Under the pieces are notes generated by a model, which saw nothing but the letters and a program-made list of their open reading frames with translations, searched no databases and was not told the DNA's origin. DNA of 64,000 nucleotides, taken from the NCBI GenBank assembly GCA_963665155.2, contig OY761986.2:2108001-2172000 (forward strand), in the 5' to 3' direction. Numbering within the stretch: position 1 is the stretch's first letter; every line of letters starts with the position of its first letter. This document shows positions 8,605 through 17,163 of the stretch, piece by piece. This stretch comes from UBA1141 sp963665155 (lineage in GTDB: Bacteria > Chloroflexota > Dehalococcoidia > Lucifugimonadales > UBA3495). The position numbers were made by a program, and so were the translations under genes.

Positions 8605-11538
8605 ATGGCGAATAACATTCAAAAGAATAGACTCGGAATTCAGCCCACTGAGCTAATTGACCGCAACATGACTGTGGGATTTCAGTTCGATGGTCAGACG
8701 ATCACCGCCCACCAAGGCGACACCGTTGCTTCCGCTCTCCACGCTTCCGGCGTGTCTATTCTCAGCCGGGGCTTCAAGTACCACCGGCCCCGAGGACTCT
8801 TGTGCGGCGCTGGCCGCTGTCCCAACTGCCTGGTGAACGTGGACTGTGTGCCAAACGTGCGCGCCTGCACCCAGCAGGTCAGCGAGGGGATGAAAGTGCG
8901 GCACCAGAACGCTTGGCCTTCCCTCAACTTGGACTTTCTGTCCGTCCTGGACCGCATGCAATGGTTGATGCCCGTGGGCTTCTACTACAAAGCGCTACAC
9001 CGGCCCAAGTTTCTTTGGCGCCTGGCCCAGCGGGTTATCCGCCAGGTCGGTGGATTGGGGACGATAGACATCAATGACAACCCCGTCACCAACTACCACC
9101 ACCGGTACGATCACTCCGATGTGGCAGTGGTGGGTGGCGGGCCAGCGGGGCTGGCGGCAGCCTTGGCGGCGTCGGAGCACGGCGTGCGGGTGACTCTGAT
9201 TGACGACCAGCCGGATGTGGGCGGTCATCTGCGCTTTAATTCCAGACAACACGAAAATCTCCCCGGCTTGGCGGACGGGTCTGGACCGGATTTAGCATTG
9301 GTCTTAGCCGGTAGGGTTAAAGAGTCGCCAAATATTGAAGTTCTTTCCGGGGCAACCGTCTTTGCTCATTACCAGGACAATTTGCTCACCATACTCCACG
9401 GCAATGAACTGGTTAAGCTTCGAGCCAAGACCGTCGTATTAGCCACCGGGGCCTACGAAATACCCATCCAGTTCGAGAACAACGACTTGCCAGGCATCAT
9501 GTTGGCCTCGGCCGCCCAGCGCCTGATACATCATTACGGCGTGAAGCCAGGAAACACCGCTGTGGTTGTGACGGTAAACGACCAAGGCTATAGGGCAGCG
9601 CTAGACGTCCTAAACGCAGGCGTTGAAGTCGCCGCCGTGGTGGACTCTCGGCCAGCAATGCCTGAAGGCTTGGACGCCGCGTCGACCCTCATCAACCGAG
9701 GAGTGCCGCTAATCACTGGCCACGCAGTCACCCAGGCAATTGGTAAGAAAAACGTTAGGGCGGTGGTTGTGGCCCCGCAGAACGAAGGGAGTCTTGATAG
9801 CGCCACCCGTCGCATAAACTGCGATTTGTTGTGCATGTCCGGAGGGTTCCAACCAGCCAACGCCCTGCTCCAACACGCCGGGGGTTCCCTGGACTATGAC
9901 GAAGAATCAGGAGAAGGCGTTCCTCGTGCCTTACCCAATGGCGTTTTCGTTGCGGGGGAGGTAACGGGAATTCACGATCTGGCATCGTCTTTGCTTCAAG
10001 GCCGGATTGCGGGCCTGGAGGCTGCCGCATTAGTCGCTGGCCCCACGACAGCGGCCCCATCGGTGGCCAACCTCGAGCAGCAACTATCGGAACGCAAAAG
10101 CGGATTGACCGGCGAAGGGATAGGGTCATGTTCGGCTTGGGCTGCGCCAGAAGGCAAGAAAACCTTTGTTTGCTTCTGCGAGGACGTGACGGTAAAAGAC
10201 ATCGCTCAGGCCATCGAAGAGGGGTTCGAGGACATTCAAATACTAAAGCGGTACAGCACGGCCACCATGGGTCCGTGCCAGGGGAAGATGTGCCTCAAGG
10301 CCCTGGCTGGCCTGTGTGCCCAACGCACCGGCCGCTCAGTTAGTGATACCGGAGGAACCACGGCAAGGCCGCCCATCCAACCAATACCAATGGCCGCCTT
10401 GGCCGGTCCGTCCCACATGCCGTTCAAGCACACACCAATGGACCGAAACCACCGTGCCTTGGGTGCATCAATGGTTGAACTTGGGCCATGGCAACGGGCC
10501 CACAACTACGGCTCACCCCTAGATGAATGCTTGGCCGTTCGCCAGCGCGTGGGCATCATCGACGTAACCACCCTGGGCAAATTGGAGGTCACCGGTCGCG
10601 ACGCTGGCGCATTGCTGGATAAGGTATATACCCACCACTTCTCCAACCTTAGAGTTGGCAGAATGCGATACGGCCTGCTATGCACCGACAATAGCACCAT
10701 AATGGACGATGGCACTGTGACCCGGTTGGCCGATGACCGCTATTTTGTGACCACCACCTCGGGCAATGTGGACCTTATCGAAGAGTGGTTCAATTGGTGG
10801 AAGGCTGGGGCGGGCTTGTGCGCCCATGTTACCAACGTCACGTCCGGATATGCCGCTGTAAACGTCGCAGGCCCTAGGGCCCGGGAAACTCTGAATAAAC
10901 TGACCGACGTTGACCTATCGGAGCAATCATTCCGTTACATGAGGTCGGCGCAAGGGACCGTTGCCGGGGTACCAGCCATTTTTCTGCGCATTGGCTTCGT
11001 GGGAGAAACCGGTTGGGAGATTCACGTTCCCGCCGAGTATGGCCATTATATCTGGGAATCCATTATTGACGCCGGAAACGAATTTGGCATTGCGCCCTTT
11101 GGCCTGGAGGCCCAGCGCATTCTGCGGCTGGAGAAGAAGCACGTAATTGTAGGTCAAGATACCGATGCTGTCTCCAATCCACTGGACAGCGACATGGACT
11201 GGGTGGTCCGCTTCGACAAAGAGGACTTCATTGGCCGAGCCGGATTGAAGTTAGCGTCGGAAAGAGGTCTGCGCAACAAGCTTGTGGGCTTTGTCATGCT
11301 AAACGGGCAGGTGCCGGAAGACGGCGTGCCTGTTGTGTCGGGCAGCAAGCCCATCGGCAAGGTAACAAGCGCCCGGTTTAGCCCCACCCTCAATAAAGGG
11401 ATCGGCCTAGCCTGGATCCCAGCGAATTTGGCCCAAGACGGCACGCAGATTAGCGTTCTGGTAAGCGGCAAACCCCAAACCGCACAGGTCACTCTACAGC
11501 CCTTCTACGACCCGGAAGGGGAACGGTTGAGGCAATAG
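8605..11538 (+). CDS. mgdC: N-methylglutamate dehydrogenase subunit C (sarcosine oxidase alpha-like)
   Basis: 977 residues, full length for the alpha subunit. In order: an N-terminal ferredoxin-like domain (~20-100); an NAD(P)/FAD-type Rossmann domain with GGGPAG at 177-182; a central region with cysteines C523, C525, C558 and C563; and a C-terminal GcvT-like folate-binding domain (~600-977) that takes the methylene group to tetrahydrofolate. The N-terminal domain has C67, C72, C75 and C88 in the C-x4-C-x2-C...C pattern of a 2Fe-2S ferredoxin. As I recall, canonical sarcosine oxidase alpha subunits have lost these cysteines, so this protein may carry extra iron-sulfur clusters and act as a dehydrogenase. 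mgdD follows after one base. Confidence 0.9.
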   Translation: MANNIQKNRLGIQPTELIDRNMTVGFQFDGQTITAHQGDTVASALHASGVSILSRGFKYHRPRGLLCGAGRCPNCLVNVDCVPNVRACTQQVSEGMKVRHQNAWPSLNLDFLSVLDRMQWLMPVGFYYKALHRPKFLWRLAQRVIRQVGGLGTIDINDNPVTNYHHRYDHSDVAVVGGGPAGLAAALAASEHGVRVTLIDDQPDVGGHLRFNSRQHENLPGLADGSGPDLALVLAGRVKESPNIEVLSGATVFAHYQDNLLTILHGNELVKLRAKTVVLATGAYEIPIQFENNDLPGIMLASAAQRLIHHYGVKPGNTAVVVTVNDQGYRAALDVLNAGVEVAAVVDSRPAMPEGLDAASTLINRGVPLITGHAVTQAIGKKNVRAVVVAPQNEGSLDSATRRINCDLLCMSGGFQPANALLQHAGGSLDYDEESGEGVPRALPNGVFVAGEVTGIHDLASSLLQGRIAGLEAAALVAGPTTAAPSVANLEQQLSERKSGLTGEGIGSCSAWAAPEGKKTFVCFCEDVTVKDIAQAIEEGFEDIQILKRYSTATMGPCQGKMCLKALAGLCAQRTGRSVSDTGGTTARPPIQPIPMAALAGPSHMPFKHTPMDRNHRALGASMVELGPWQRAHNYGSPLDECLAVRQRVGIIDVTTLGKLEVTGRDAGALLDKVYTHHFSNLRVGRMRYGLLCTDNSTIMDDGTVTRLADDRYFVTTTSGNVDLIEEWFNWWKAGAGLCAHVTNVTSGYAAVNVAGPRARETLNKLTDVDLSEQSFRYMRSAQGTVAGVPAIFLRIGFVGETGWEIHVPAEYGHYIWESIIDAGNEFGIAPFGLEAQRILRLEKKHVIVGQDTDAVSNPLDSDMDWVVRFDKEDFIGRAGLKLASERGLRNKLVGFVMLNGQVPEDGVPVVSGSKPIGKVTSARFSPTLNKGIGLAWIPANLAQDGTQISVLVSGKPQTAQVTLQPFYDPEGERLRQ

Positions 11539-11539
11539 A

Positions 11540-12259
11540 ATGGCCGATCAAAACCAGTTCAACCCCGTTCGGCGCGGTGCCATGTACCACAAACACGTAG
11601 AATCCGGCGCTTTGATGGTGGAGCGAGACGGTTACTCCCAACCGGCCCATTTCGGGTCCGCTGAGGCTGACGCCAGACACCTATTGGAAGCGGTGGGTTT
11701 CTGGGACATCGGTCCTCGGGCCAAGTTTGTCATTAAAGGCGAGCACCTCGAACAACTGGTCACCAGAGTTTTTCCAGCAGCCAAAATCCCGGATGTCGGC
11801 GACATTGGCATGGCAGAGATCGCTGGTGGCGAACAAAGCGCCAGTGCAGCGCTGTGCCGTCTGGCGGAAGACGAGATTCTTTGCGTGGCGCCTGCCGGAC
11901 AGGCCTCAACCCTAGCTGAAGGTCTGAACGACAGCCCCGAGCAATGCGCCCATGCTCTGGATATTTCCTCCGGCTTGGCTGGCGTTGGCATCGCTGGTCC
12001 CGAATCCTATGGGCTATTAAGCGCCATGACAGAATTGGACACGTCCCAATTCGCTTTCCCCAATCTGGGTTGCGCTCAGTCCAAGTTCGCCGACATCCAT
12101 GGCACCCTGCTCAGGATAGACCACGGAGAGTTCCTCTCCTATCAACTGTATTTCCCCAGAGAGTTCGGCGAGTACCTCTGGGACGCATTATTGGAGGCCG
12201 CTGAATTTTGTGGCGGAGGCCCGGTGGGCTTCGAGACCTGGGACTCTCGTATCGGGTAA
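11540..12259 (+). CDS. mgdD: N-methylglutamate dehydrogenase subunit D (sarcosine oxidase gamma-like)
   Basis: 239 residues resembling the gamma subunit of heterotetrameric sarcosine oxidase, a divergent GcvT-like fold. Recognisable parts are FWDIGPRAKFVIKG (~55-70), a central ALDISSGLAGVGIAGPES stretch and the C-terminal YFPREFGEYLWDALLEAAEFCG. The ATG is one base after the mgdC stop, indicating tight coupling. The gene ends 37 bases before a GxxExxY ORF that interrupts the cluster. Confidence 0.85.
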   Translation: MADQNQFNPVRRGAMYHKHVESGALMVERDGYSQPAHFGSAEADARHLLEAVGFWDIGPRAKFVIKGEHLEQLVTRVFPAAKIPDVGDIGMAEIAGGEQSASAALCRLAEDEILCVAPAGQASTLAEGLNDSPEQCAHALDISSGLAGVGIAGPESYGLLSAMTELDTSQFAFPNLGCAQSKFADIHGTLLRIDHGEFLSYQLYFPREFGEYLWDALLEAAEFCGGGPVGFETWDSRIG

Positions 12260-12262
12260 CGG

Positions 12263-12297
12263 TTTTTTACCGCAGAGGGCGCAGAGACCGCAGAGAT
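12263..12297 (+). repeat. Left inverted repeat of the GxxExxY cassette
   Basis: ACCGCAGAG-GGCGCAGAG-ACCGCAGAG: three 9-base units of consensus NNCGCAGAG preceded by T6. It is the imperfect inverted partner of 12689-12730. The repeat ends at the start of the GxxExxY reading frame. Confidence 0.75.
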
Positions 12298-12727
12298 GAA
12301 AGAAAAAGAATCGCTAGACAATGTTACGGACAAGATAATCAGTGCAGCCATCAAGGTCCACCGGGCACTTGGTCCGGGACTTTTAGAGTCTGCATATGAG
12401 GCTTGCCTTGCATTTGAGCTGTCTGATTCTTGCTTAACCGTGGAACGGCAAAAAGCCCTGCCAGTGATTTACCGCGACGTAAAACTTGATGCAGGGTACC
12501 GCCTAGATATCCTCGTTGAGCACTCAGTAATTGTCGAGGTTAAAGCTGTCGAACAGATGGCGCCGATACATCAGGCCCAACTTCTCTCTTACTTAAAGCT
12601 GTCAGGCTGCAAAGTCGGTTTACTCATCAATTTCAACGTCAAAGTGCTCAAGCAAGGAATCCAACGCGTCGTCAACAATTATCCCGAATCTCTGCGATCT
12701 CCGCGATCTTTGCGATCTTTGCGGTAA
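12296..12727 (+). CDS. GxxExxY family protein
   Basis: 143 residues with the family signature at ~26-37 (GPGLLESAYEACL, giving G-x-x-E-x-x-Y) and the later VEVKAVEQMAPIHQAQLLSYLKLSGCKVGLLINFN block, where the E-x-K element resembles a PD-(D/E)xK nuclease core. The biochemical role of the family is unknown. The last 12 residues (SLRSPRSLRSLR) are encoded by the right flanking repeat, a sign that gene and repeats move together. Its location between mgdD and mgdA splits a set of subunit genes that are normally adjacent, so it looks like an insertion into the operon. No typical ribosome binding site other than GCAGAG just upstream is seen. Confidence 0.88.
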   Translation: MKEKESLDNVTDKIISAAIKVHRALGPGLLESAYEACLAFELSDSCLTVERQKALPVIYRDVKLDAGYRLDILVEHSVIVEVKAVEQMAPIHQAQLLSYLKLSGCKVGLLINFNVKVLKQGIQRVVNNYPESLRSPRSLRSLR

Positions 12728-12730
12728 AAA
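12689..12730 (-). repeat. Right inverted repeat of the GxxExxY cassette
   Basis: Units of about 9 bases (CTCTGCGAT, CTCCGCGAT, CTTTGCGAT, CTTTGCGGT) followed by A6. Read on the minus strand this matches the left repeat at 12263-12297. It overlaps the 3' end of the GxxExxY frame. Confidence 0.75.
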
Positions 12731-12753
12731 AGGGACGCTGGGTTAAACACACA

Positions 12754-13971
12754 ATGTTCCAGATATTTCAAAAAAATAAGATGTGGCGCAAGCATCCCCT
12801 GAAAGACCGCTACGAGGTGGTCATTATAGGTGGCGGCGTTCATGGCCTTTCAACCGCCTACTATTTGGGAAAGCTGGGCGTGACCGATGTGGCGGTGTTG
12901 GACAAAGGTTACCTTGGTGGCGGGGCAAGCGCTCGCACCACCGCCATAATCCGGTCCAACTACCTGACACCCGAGGGCATACCCTTCTTCAACGAAAGCG
13001 TGAAGTTATACGAGGGATTAGCCAAAGAACTGAACTTCAACCTACTGTTCAATCAGATGGGCCGCTTGGATTTGGGCCACACCGACTCGGCGGTCTACGG
13101 ATTGCGAATGCGGACCGAGTTCAATCGAGTCTTGGGCGTGGACAGCCGCCTCATCGGCCCAAGTGAGATTAAGAAACTGGTCCCGCCCATGGATTTGCGA
13201 GTGGGCAAGCAGTTCCCCATCCTGGCCGCCCTGTATCACCCGCCCTGCGGCGTTATCCGCCACGACGCCGTGGTCTGGGGTTACGGACGGGGCGCCGATA
13301 GACAGGGTGCCGAGCTACATCCTTTTACCGAAGTAACCGGCATCGACCGTACCAACGGTCGGGTAACTGGGGTGGAAACCAGCCAAGGATTGGTAAGGGC
13401 CAACACGGTGGTCAGCGCGACGGCGGGTTGGAGTTCCACCATAGCCAAAATGGTGGACTTGGACTTGCCCATAACGACTCACCCGCTCCAAGCCATGGTC
13501 ACAGAACCATTAAAGCCGTTCTTGGACAAGACCATCTCTTCGGCCAATCTTCACGCCTATGTCTACCAGACTGATAGAGGCGAGGTGGTAATCGGCGGAG
13601 GCGTCGACCCTTACCCCAGCTACAGCCAACGTTCCTCCTTCCAGCCCATGGAGGAATTGGCGGCTCATGCCCTTGAGATGTTCCCGTGCTTGAAGAACGT
13701 CAACGTGCTGCGGCAGTGGGCTGGGCTTTGCGACATGACCCCCGACTATGCGCCAATTATGGGCCAAGTCGAAGGGATAGACGGCTTCATCCTGACCTGC
13801 GGTTGGGGCAGTTGGGGTTTTAAAGCCGCCCCGGTTGCTGGCAAGCGCATAGCCGAGCTAATCGCCACGGGGGAAACGCCGGAGCTAATCAGGCCCTTCG
13901 CTCTTTCCCGGTTCCGGGAGGGCAATCTGGTAAACGAACGGGCCGCAGCCCCTGCCGCAGCCATACACTAG
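12754..13971 (+). CDS. mgdA: N-methylglutamate dehydrogenase subunit A (sarcosine oxidase beta-like)
   Basis: 405 residues of the DAO-type flavoprotein family. The FAD-binding GGGVHG motif is at residues 26-31. His170 in GVIRHDAVVWGYGR matches the histidine (about 172-173) that binds FMN covalently in sarcosine oxidase beta subunits. The C-terminal GWGSWGFKAAPVAGKRIAELI segment is typical. This is the catalytic oxidation subunit acting on N-methylglutamate. In proteobacterial clusters the beta gene usually comes first; here it is last and separated by the GxxExxY cassette. No good Shine-Dalgarno precedes the ATG at 12754 or the alternative ATG at 12781. Confidence 0.88.
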   Translation: MFQIFQKNKMWRKHPLKDRYEVVIIGGGVHGLSTAYYLGKLGVTDVAVLDKGYLGGGASARTTAIIRSNYLTPEGIPFFNESVKLYEGLAKELNFNLLFNQMGRLDLGHTDSAVYGLRMRTEFNRVLGVDSRLIGPSEIKKLVPPMDLRVGKQFPILAALYHPPCGVIRHDAVVWGYGRGADRQGAELHPFTEVTGIDRTNGRVTGVETSQGLVRANTVVSATAGWSSTIAKMVDLDLPITTHPLQAMVTEPLKPFLDKTISSANLHAYVYQTDRGEVVIGGGVDPYPSYSQRSSFQPMEELAAHALEMFPCLKNVNVLRQWAGLCDMTPDYAPIMGQVEGIDGFILTCGWGSWGFKAAPVAGKRIAELIATGETPELIRPFALSRFREGNLVNERAAAPAAAIH

Positions 13972-14052
13972 GGGTTAATGCCGGTTCTCTTTTTAGAGCG
14001 TATGCCGAGGCAATTCTATGCCTGCGTCTAAATCCCGGCGGCGAGATAGTCG

Positions 14053-15066
14053 CTAGCTGGCCATAAGCTCCTTCATAGCATCGTCCACGAACTTTGCGTC
14101 CTCTGGATTGAAACCCGGACCGCCAGCCAGGTGGCCCCAAATGGACTGGATTGGCCGAAACTCGGCGTTTGGCATTAGTTCAGCTTCAATCTGACTGTCC
14201 TCGGGGGTGAAGTACAGGTCCGTCACGCAGGGCATGACTATGGACTTGGCCTTAATCGCGCCCAGGGCCTTCCGGAAATCTCCACCGTATAGCGGGTTGG
14301 CGCTTAAGTCTGCGTTCTGCCAGGTCCAGATCATCGCCAGGAAGTTATTGGCGTCGCTGAGAACCCTTCTTCCTTCCCAGAAGGACACCAGGTAGTCTTC
14401 CAACGAAGAATAGCCGATCTTCAGGTAGATTTCTTCCCGGTAGAACGCCTGGGATACCGCCCATCCGGCGTATACCCTTCCCATGGCCCGCAATCCCTTG
14501 GTCGGCGATTTCTCGTACCAACCGTCCTGCCAGGCATCGTCGGCAGTCAGGGCCGCTCTGACTCCTTCCAAGAACACGAAATTGTGGCGAGTGGTTTTGG
14601 CGGAACCGCAAATGGGCATGATCCGCTCCACCATGTCGGGGTAAAGGCAGCCCCACTGGAAAGTCTGCTGGGCGCCCATGGACCAACCCGTGACCATGGC
14701 GATTTTCCCGACGCCGAAATTTTCGGTCATCAGCCGATGCTGGAGGATCACGTTGTCGTAGACCGTGACTCCGGGAAACCGGCCTTGTCCATATGGCGGA
14801 AGGGTGTTGCTGGGCGAGGATGAAAGACCGTTCCCCAGCATGTTGGGCACCACAATGAAATACTCGCTGGGGTCCAAGGCTTTGCCCTCTCCGATAATCC
14901 CTTCGTTTGCTGTGTGTTGCCCACCGAAGAAAGTGGGGAAAACAATCGCATTGTCCTTGGCGTTATTCAGGGTCCCGTAGGTCTTGTAGGCAAGCTTGGC
15001 CCCACGCAGGGTAGCGCCGGACTGAAGTACCGGGTCGCCCAATTCGAAAATTTCATAATCAGCCAT
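14053..15066 (-). CDS. MetX-like alpha/beta hydrolase
   Basis: 337 residues of the homoserine O-acetyltransferase (MetX) branch of alpha/beta hydrolases. The catalytic triad can be placed as Ser129 (GWSMGAQQ), Asp283 (VTDLYFTPED) and His312 (WGHLAGGPG). The oxyanion-type segment FPTFFGGQH is at ~43-51. It lacks a clear acyl-CoA acceptor context and no methionine genes are nearby, so it may be a hydrolase or acyltransferase on another substrate. It is convergent with mgdA, ending 81 bases from it. Start taken at 15066. Confidence 0.8.
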   Translation of the reverse strand: MADYEIFELGDPVLQSGATLRGAKLAYKTYGTLNNAKDNAIVFPTFFGGQHTANEGIIGEGKALDPSEYFIVVPNMLGNGLSSSPSNTLPPYGQGRFPGVTVYDNVILQHRLMTENFGVGKIAMVTGWSMGAQQTFQWGCLYPDMVERIMPICGSAKTTRHNFVFLEGVRAALTADDAWQDGWYEKSPTKGLRAMGRVYAGWAVSQAFYREEIYLKIGYSSLEDYLVSFWEGRRVLSDANNFLAMIWTWQNADLSANPLYGGDFRKALGAIKAKSIVMPCVTDLYFTPEDSQIEAELMPNAEFRPIQSIWGHLAGGPGFNPEDAKFVDDAMKELMAS

Positions 15067-15245
15067 TTATTCAACCCCATATTCAGATGGTATAGCGTAT
15101 CGTGTTTTAATAGCTCTTTATCAACTAGAGCTAAGCTTAGCCAGAGTTAACCGTTACTAGACTTAACCGTGTCTAGAGTAAACCGTCGGCCAAGAGTACC
15201 ACGACGAAGACAGAAAGGACATCCGCAGAGGCACGGGGGCGGGCC

Positions 15246-15752
15246 ATGATCCGGAACTGCCGTGATAACGAGTTCGACCTTATTCTTAACATTATCAACG
15301 ACGCCGCCCAAGCCTAAAAAGGGGTGATTCCAGCCGATTGCTGGTCAGAGCCTTACATGCCGGAGTCCGAACTGACCGAGGAAATTGCTGCAGGAGTGCA
15401 GTTCATAGGCTACGAACAAGACGGGGAGTTAGTCGGCGTGATGGGAGTGCAAGATGTGGATGACGTGACCTTGATTCGCCACGCCTACGTGCGCTCATCC
15501 CTCCGCAACCGGGGCATCGGCGGCCAACTATTGGACCAACTGGCGAAACATGCCCATCTGCCGATGCTTATAGGTACTTGGGCCGACGCTATCTGGGCTT
15601 TGCGTTTTTACCAAAATCGGGGTTTCAGTCTAGTAAGACCCGAAGACAAGGACTCGTTGCTAATCAAATATTGGACCGTCCCCCAGCGCCAGAGAGAAGT
15701 CTCGGTGGTCCTGGCCGACAATCTTTGGTTCAGCACGCTGGATAAGCATTAG
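15246..15752 (+). pseudogene. GNAT N-acetyltransferase with an in-frame TAA
   Basis: The frame beginning ATG at 15246 reads MIRNCRDNEFDLILNIINDAAQA, meets TAA at 15315-15317, and continues in the same frame as KGVIPADCWSEPYMPESEL and a complete GNAT core: acetyl-CoA loop VRSSLRNRGIGGQLLDQLAKHA and FYQNRGFSLVRPEDKDSLL. Related proteins, as I recall them, read ...AAQAYKGVIPAD here, so a Tyr codon seems to have become TAA. Either the gene is dead, a shorter protein starts at GTG 15324, or the base is a sequencing error. The length without the stop (168 codons) is normal for the family. Confidence 0.75.
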
Positions 15753-15851
15753 CGGTCATGCCATCCCCACACCGACCTAGACTGAGGCATCCTTTTGACA
15801 CCGGGGCACAATAACTGTTTAATTGGGGCACATTCTTTATCGAGGTGAGAA

Positions 15852-16931
15852 ATGAAAGCCGCAGTGCTGCGAGAAGTTAACCGTCCTTTGGAAGTAGAAG
15901 AGGTCCAGATCGACAATCCGGGCCCACGAGAAGTCTTGGTTCGCACCGGCGCTACTGGTGTATGTCACAGCGACCTACATTTCGTTGAAGGTTTATACTC
16001 CATCGCTATGCCAGCTATCCTGGGCCACGAAGCCGCTGGCACCGTGGAGAAAGTCGGCGATCTTGTTACCTACGTGAAGCCCGGCGATCGGGTGATCCTA
16101 TGCTTGTCGGTATTTTGCGGCCACTGCGAAAGATGCTTGAGTGGCCGTCCTGTGCTTTGTTCCCGCGCCGACGTGGTGCGCGGACCCACCGAGACGCCGC
16201 GGCTGAGCCAGGGGGATACCGCTTTAACCCAGATGGCTTTGTTGGGGTCCTTCTCTGAGCAAATGCTGGTTCACGAGCACTCGGTGGTGAAGGTGGACGA
16301 CGACCTTCCCTTCGAGCAATTGGCCCTGATCGGTTGCGGCGTCACCACCGGACTGGGCGCTGCGCTCAACACCGCCAAAGTTGAACCAGGCAGCACGGTA
16401 GCAGTCATCGGCTGCGGCGGCGTGGGGCTAAACATTATTCAAGGGGCAAAACTCGGGGGAGCCCTACGGATTATCGCCATCGACGCCGTGGAAACCAAGT
16501 TGGCATTGGCCATGGAGTTCGGCGCTACGGACGTGGTGGACGCTTCCGGCGGCGATGTGGAAAAGAAAGTCCGCGACTTGACCGACGGTGGGGTGGACTA
16601 CTCCTTCGAGGCCATCGGCAAGAAAGAAACAGCAGAGCAGTCATTTGCTATGCTGCGGGCCGGAGGCACCGCCACCATAGTGGGCATGATTCCCCAAGGC
16701 ACCAAGATAGAGTTGGACGGCCCGTCTTTCCTGAGGGAGAAGCGGATTCAAGGCAGCAGCATGGGCTCCAACCGGTTCCGCACGGACATGCCCAGGTACA
16801 TCGAGTTCTACAAACAAGGCCGGTTGAAGCTGGATGAACTGGTCAGCCAAAGAATGAAGCTAGACCAGGTAAACGAAGCCTTCGCCGACATGAAGCAAGG
16901 CCACGTCGCCCGAAGCGTAATCACCTTCTAG
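15852..16931 (+). CDS. Zinc-dependent alcohol dehydrogenase (class III-like)
   Basis: 359 residues of the medium-chain dehydrogenase family. Catalytic zinc ligands are Cys38, His59 with Glu60 (GHEAAG), and a later Cys in ALIGCGVTTGLG. The structural zinc ligands are Cys89, Cys92, Cys95 and Cys103 (CGHCERC...C). The NAD-binding motif GCGGVGL lies near residue 188. It resembles S-(hydroxymethyl)mycothiol/glutathione-type or general aryl/alkyl alcohol dehydrogenases. A formaldehyde-related role would fit the methylamine genes upstream but is only an inference. GAGGTGAG at 15841-15848 precedes the ATG. Confidence 0.9.
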   Translation: MKAAVLREVNRPLEVEEVQIDNPGPREVLVRTGATGVCHSDLHFVEGLYSIAMPAILGHEAAGTVEKVGDLVTYVKPGDRVILCLSVFCGHCERCLSGRPVLCSRADVVRGPTETPRLSQGDTALTQMALLGSFSEQMLVHEHSVVKVDDDLPFEQLALIGCGVTTGLGAALNTAKVEPGSTVAVIGCGGVGLNIIQGAKLGGALRIIAIDAVETKLALAMEFGATDVVDASGGDVEKKVRDLTDGGVDYSFEAIGKKETAEQSFAMLRAGGTATIVGMIPQGTKIELDGPSFLREKRIQGSSMGSNRFRTDMPRYIEFYKQGRLKLDELVSQRMKLDQVNEAFADMKQGHVARSVITF

Positions 16932-17008
16932 CGAGCTTTTTTCAATTCTGGAAGAAATTTCCAGATGGCTTGCGGAAAGCAAAGCAAAATCATCAAGCGC
17001 CAAACAGC

Positions 17009-17039
17009 CGGGGCGTCCCGCCCAGATAGGGACGCCCCG
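17009..17039 (+). terminator. Hairpin terminator after the alcohol dehydrogenase
   Basis: Stem of 11 bases (CGGGGCGTCCC at 17009-17019 with GGGACGCCCCG at 17029-17039) and a 9-base loop, followed by TCACATTTTC. It lies 78 bases after the stop codon. The T-run is weak. Confidence 0.6.
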
Positions 17040-17064
17040 TCACATTTTCACAATCAGGCAAGCC

Positions 17065-17115
17065 TAAATGGAAGTCCCCCTTTGCAAAGGGGGACTTCCA
17101 TTTAGGGGGATTTCG
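17065..17115. repeat. Palindromic G5 repeat (family copy 2)
   Basis: 17065-17104 is a perfect 40-bp palindrome whose arms contain AAGTCCCCCTTTG, followed by TAGGGGGATTTCG. It is the most complete copy of the dispersed family and lies between convergent genes. Confidence 0.75.
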
Positions 17116-17163
17116 TCCGTCTCGAGTGAAGTCGTTTGCCCGCTGCCCAGAGGTTACCCCCCA

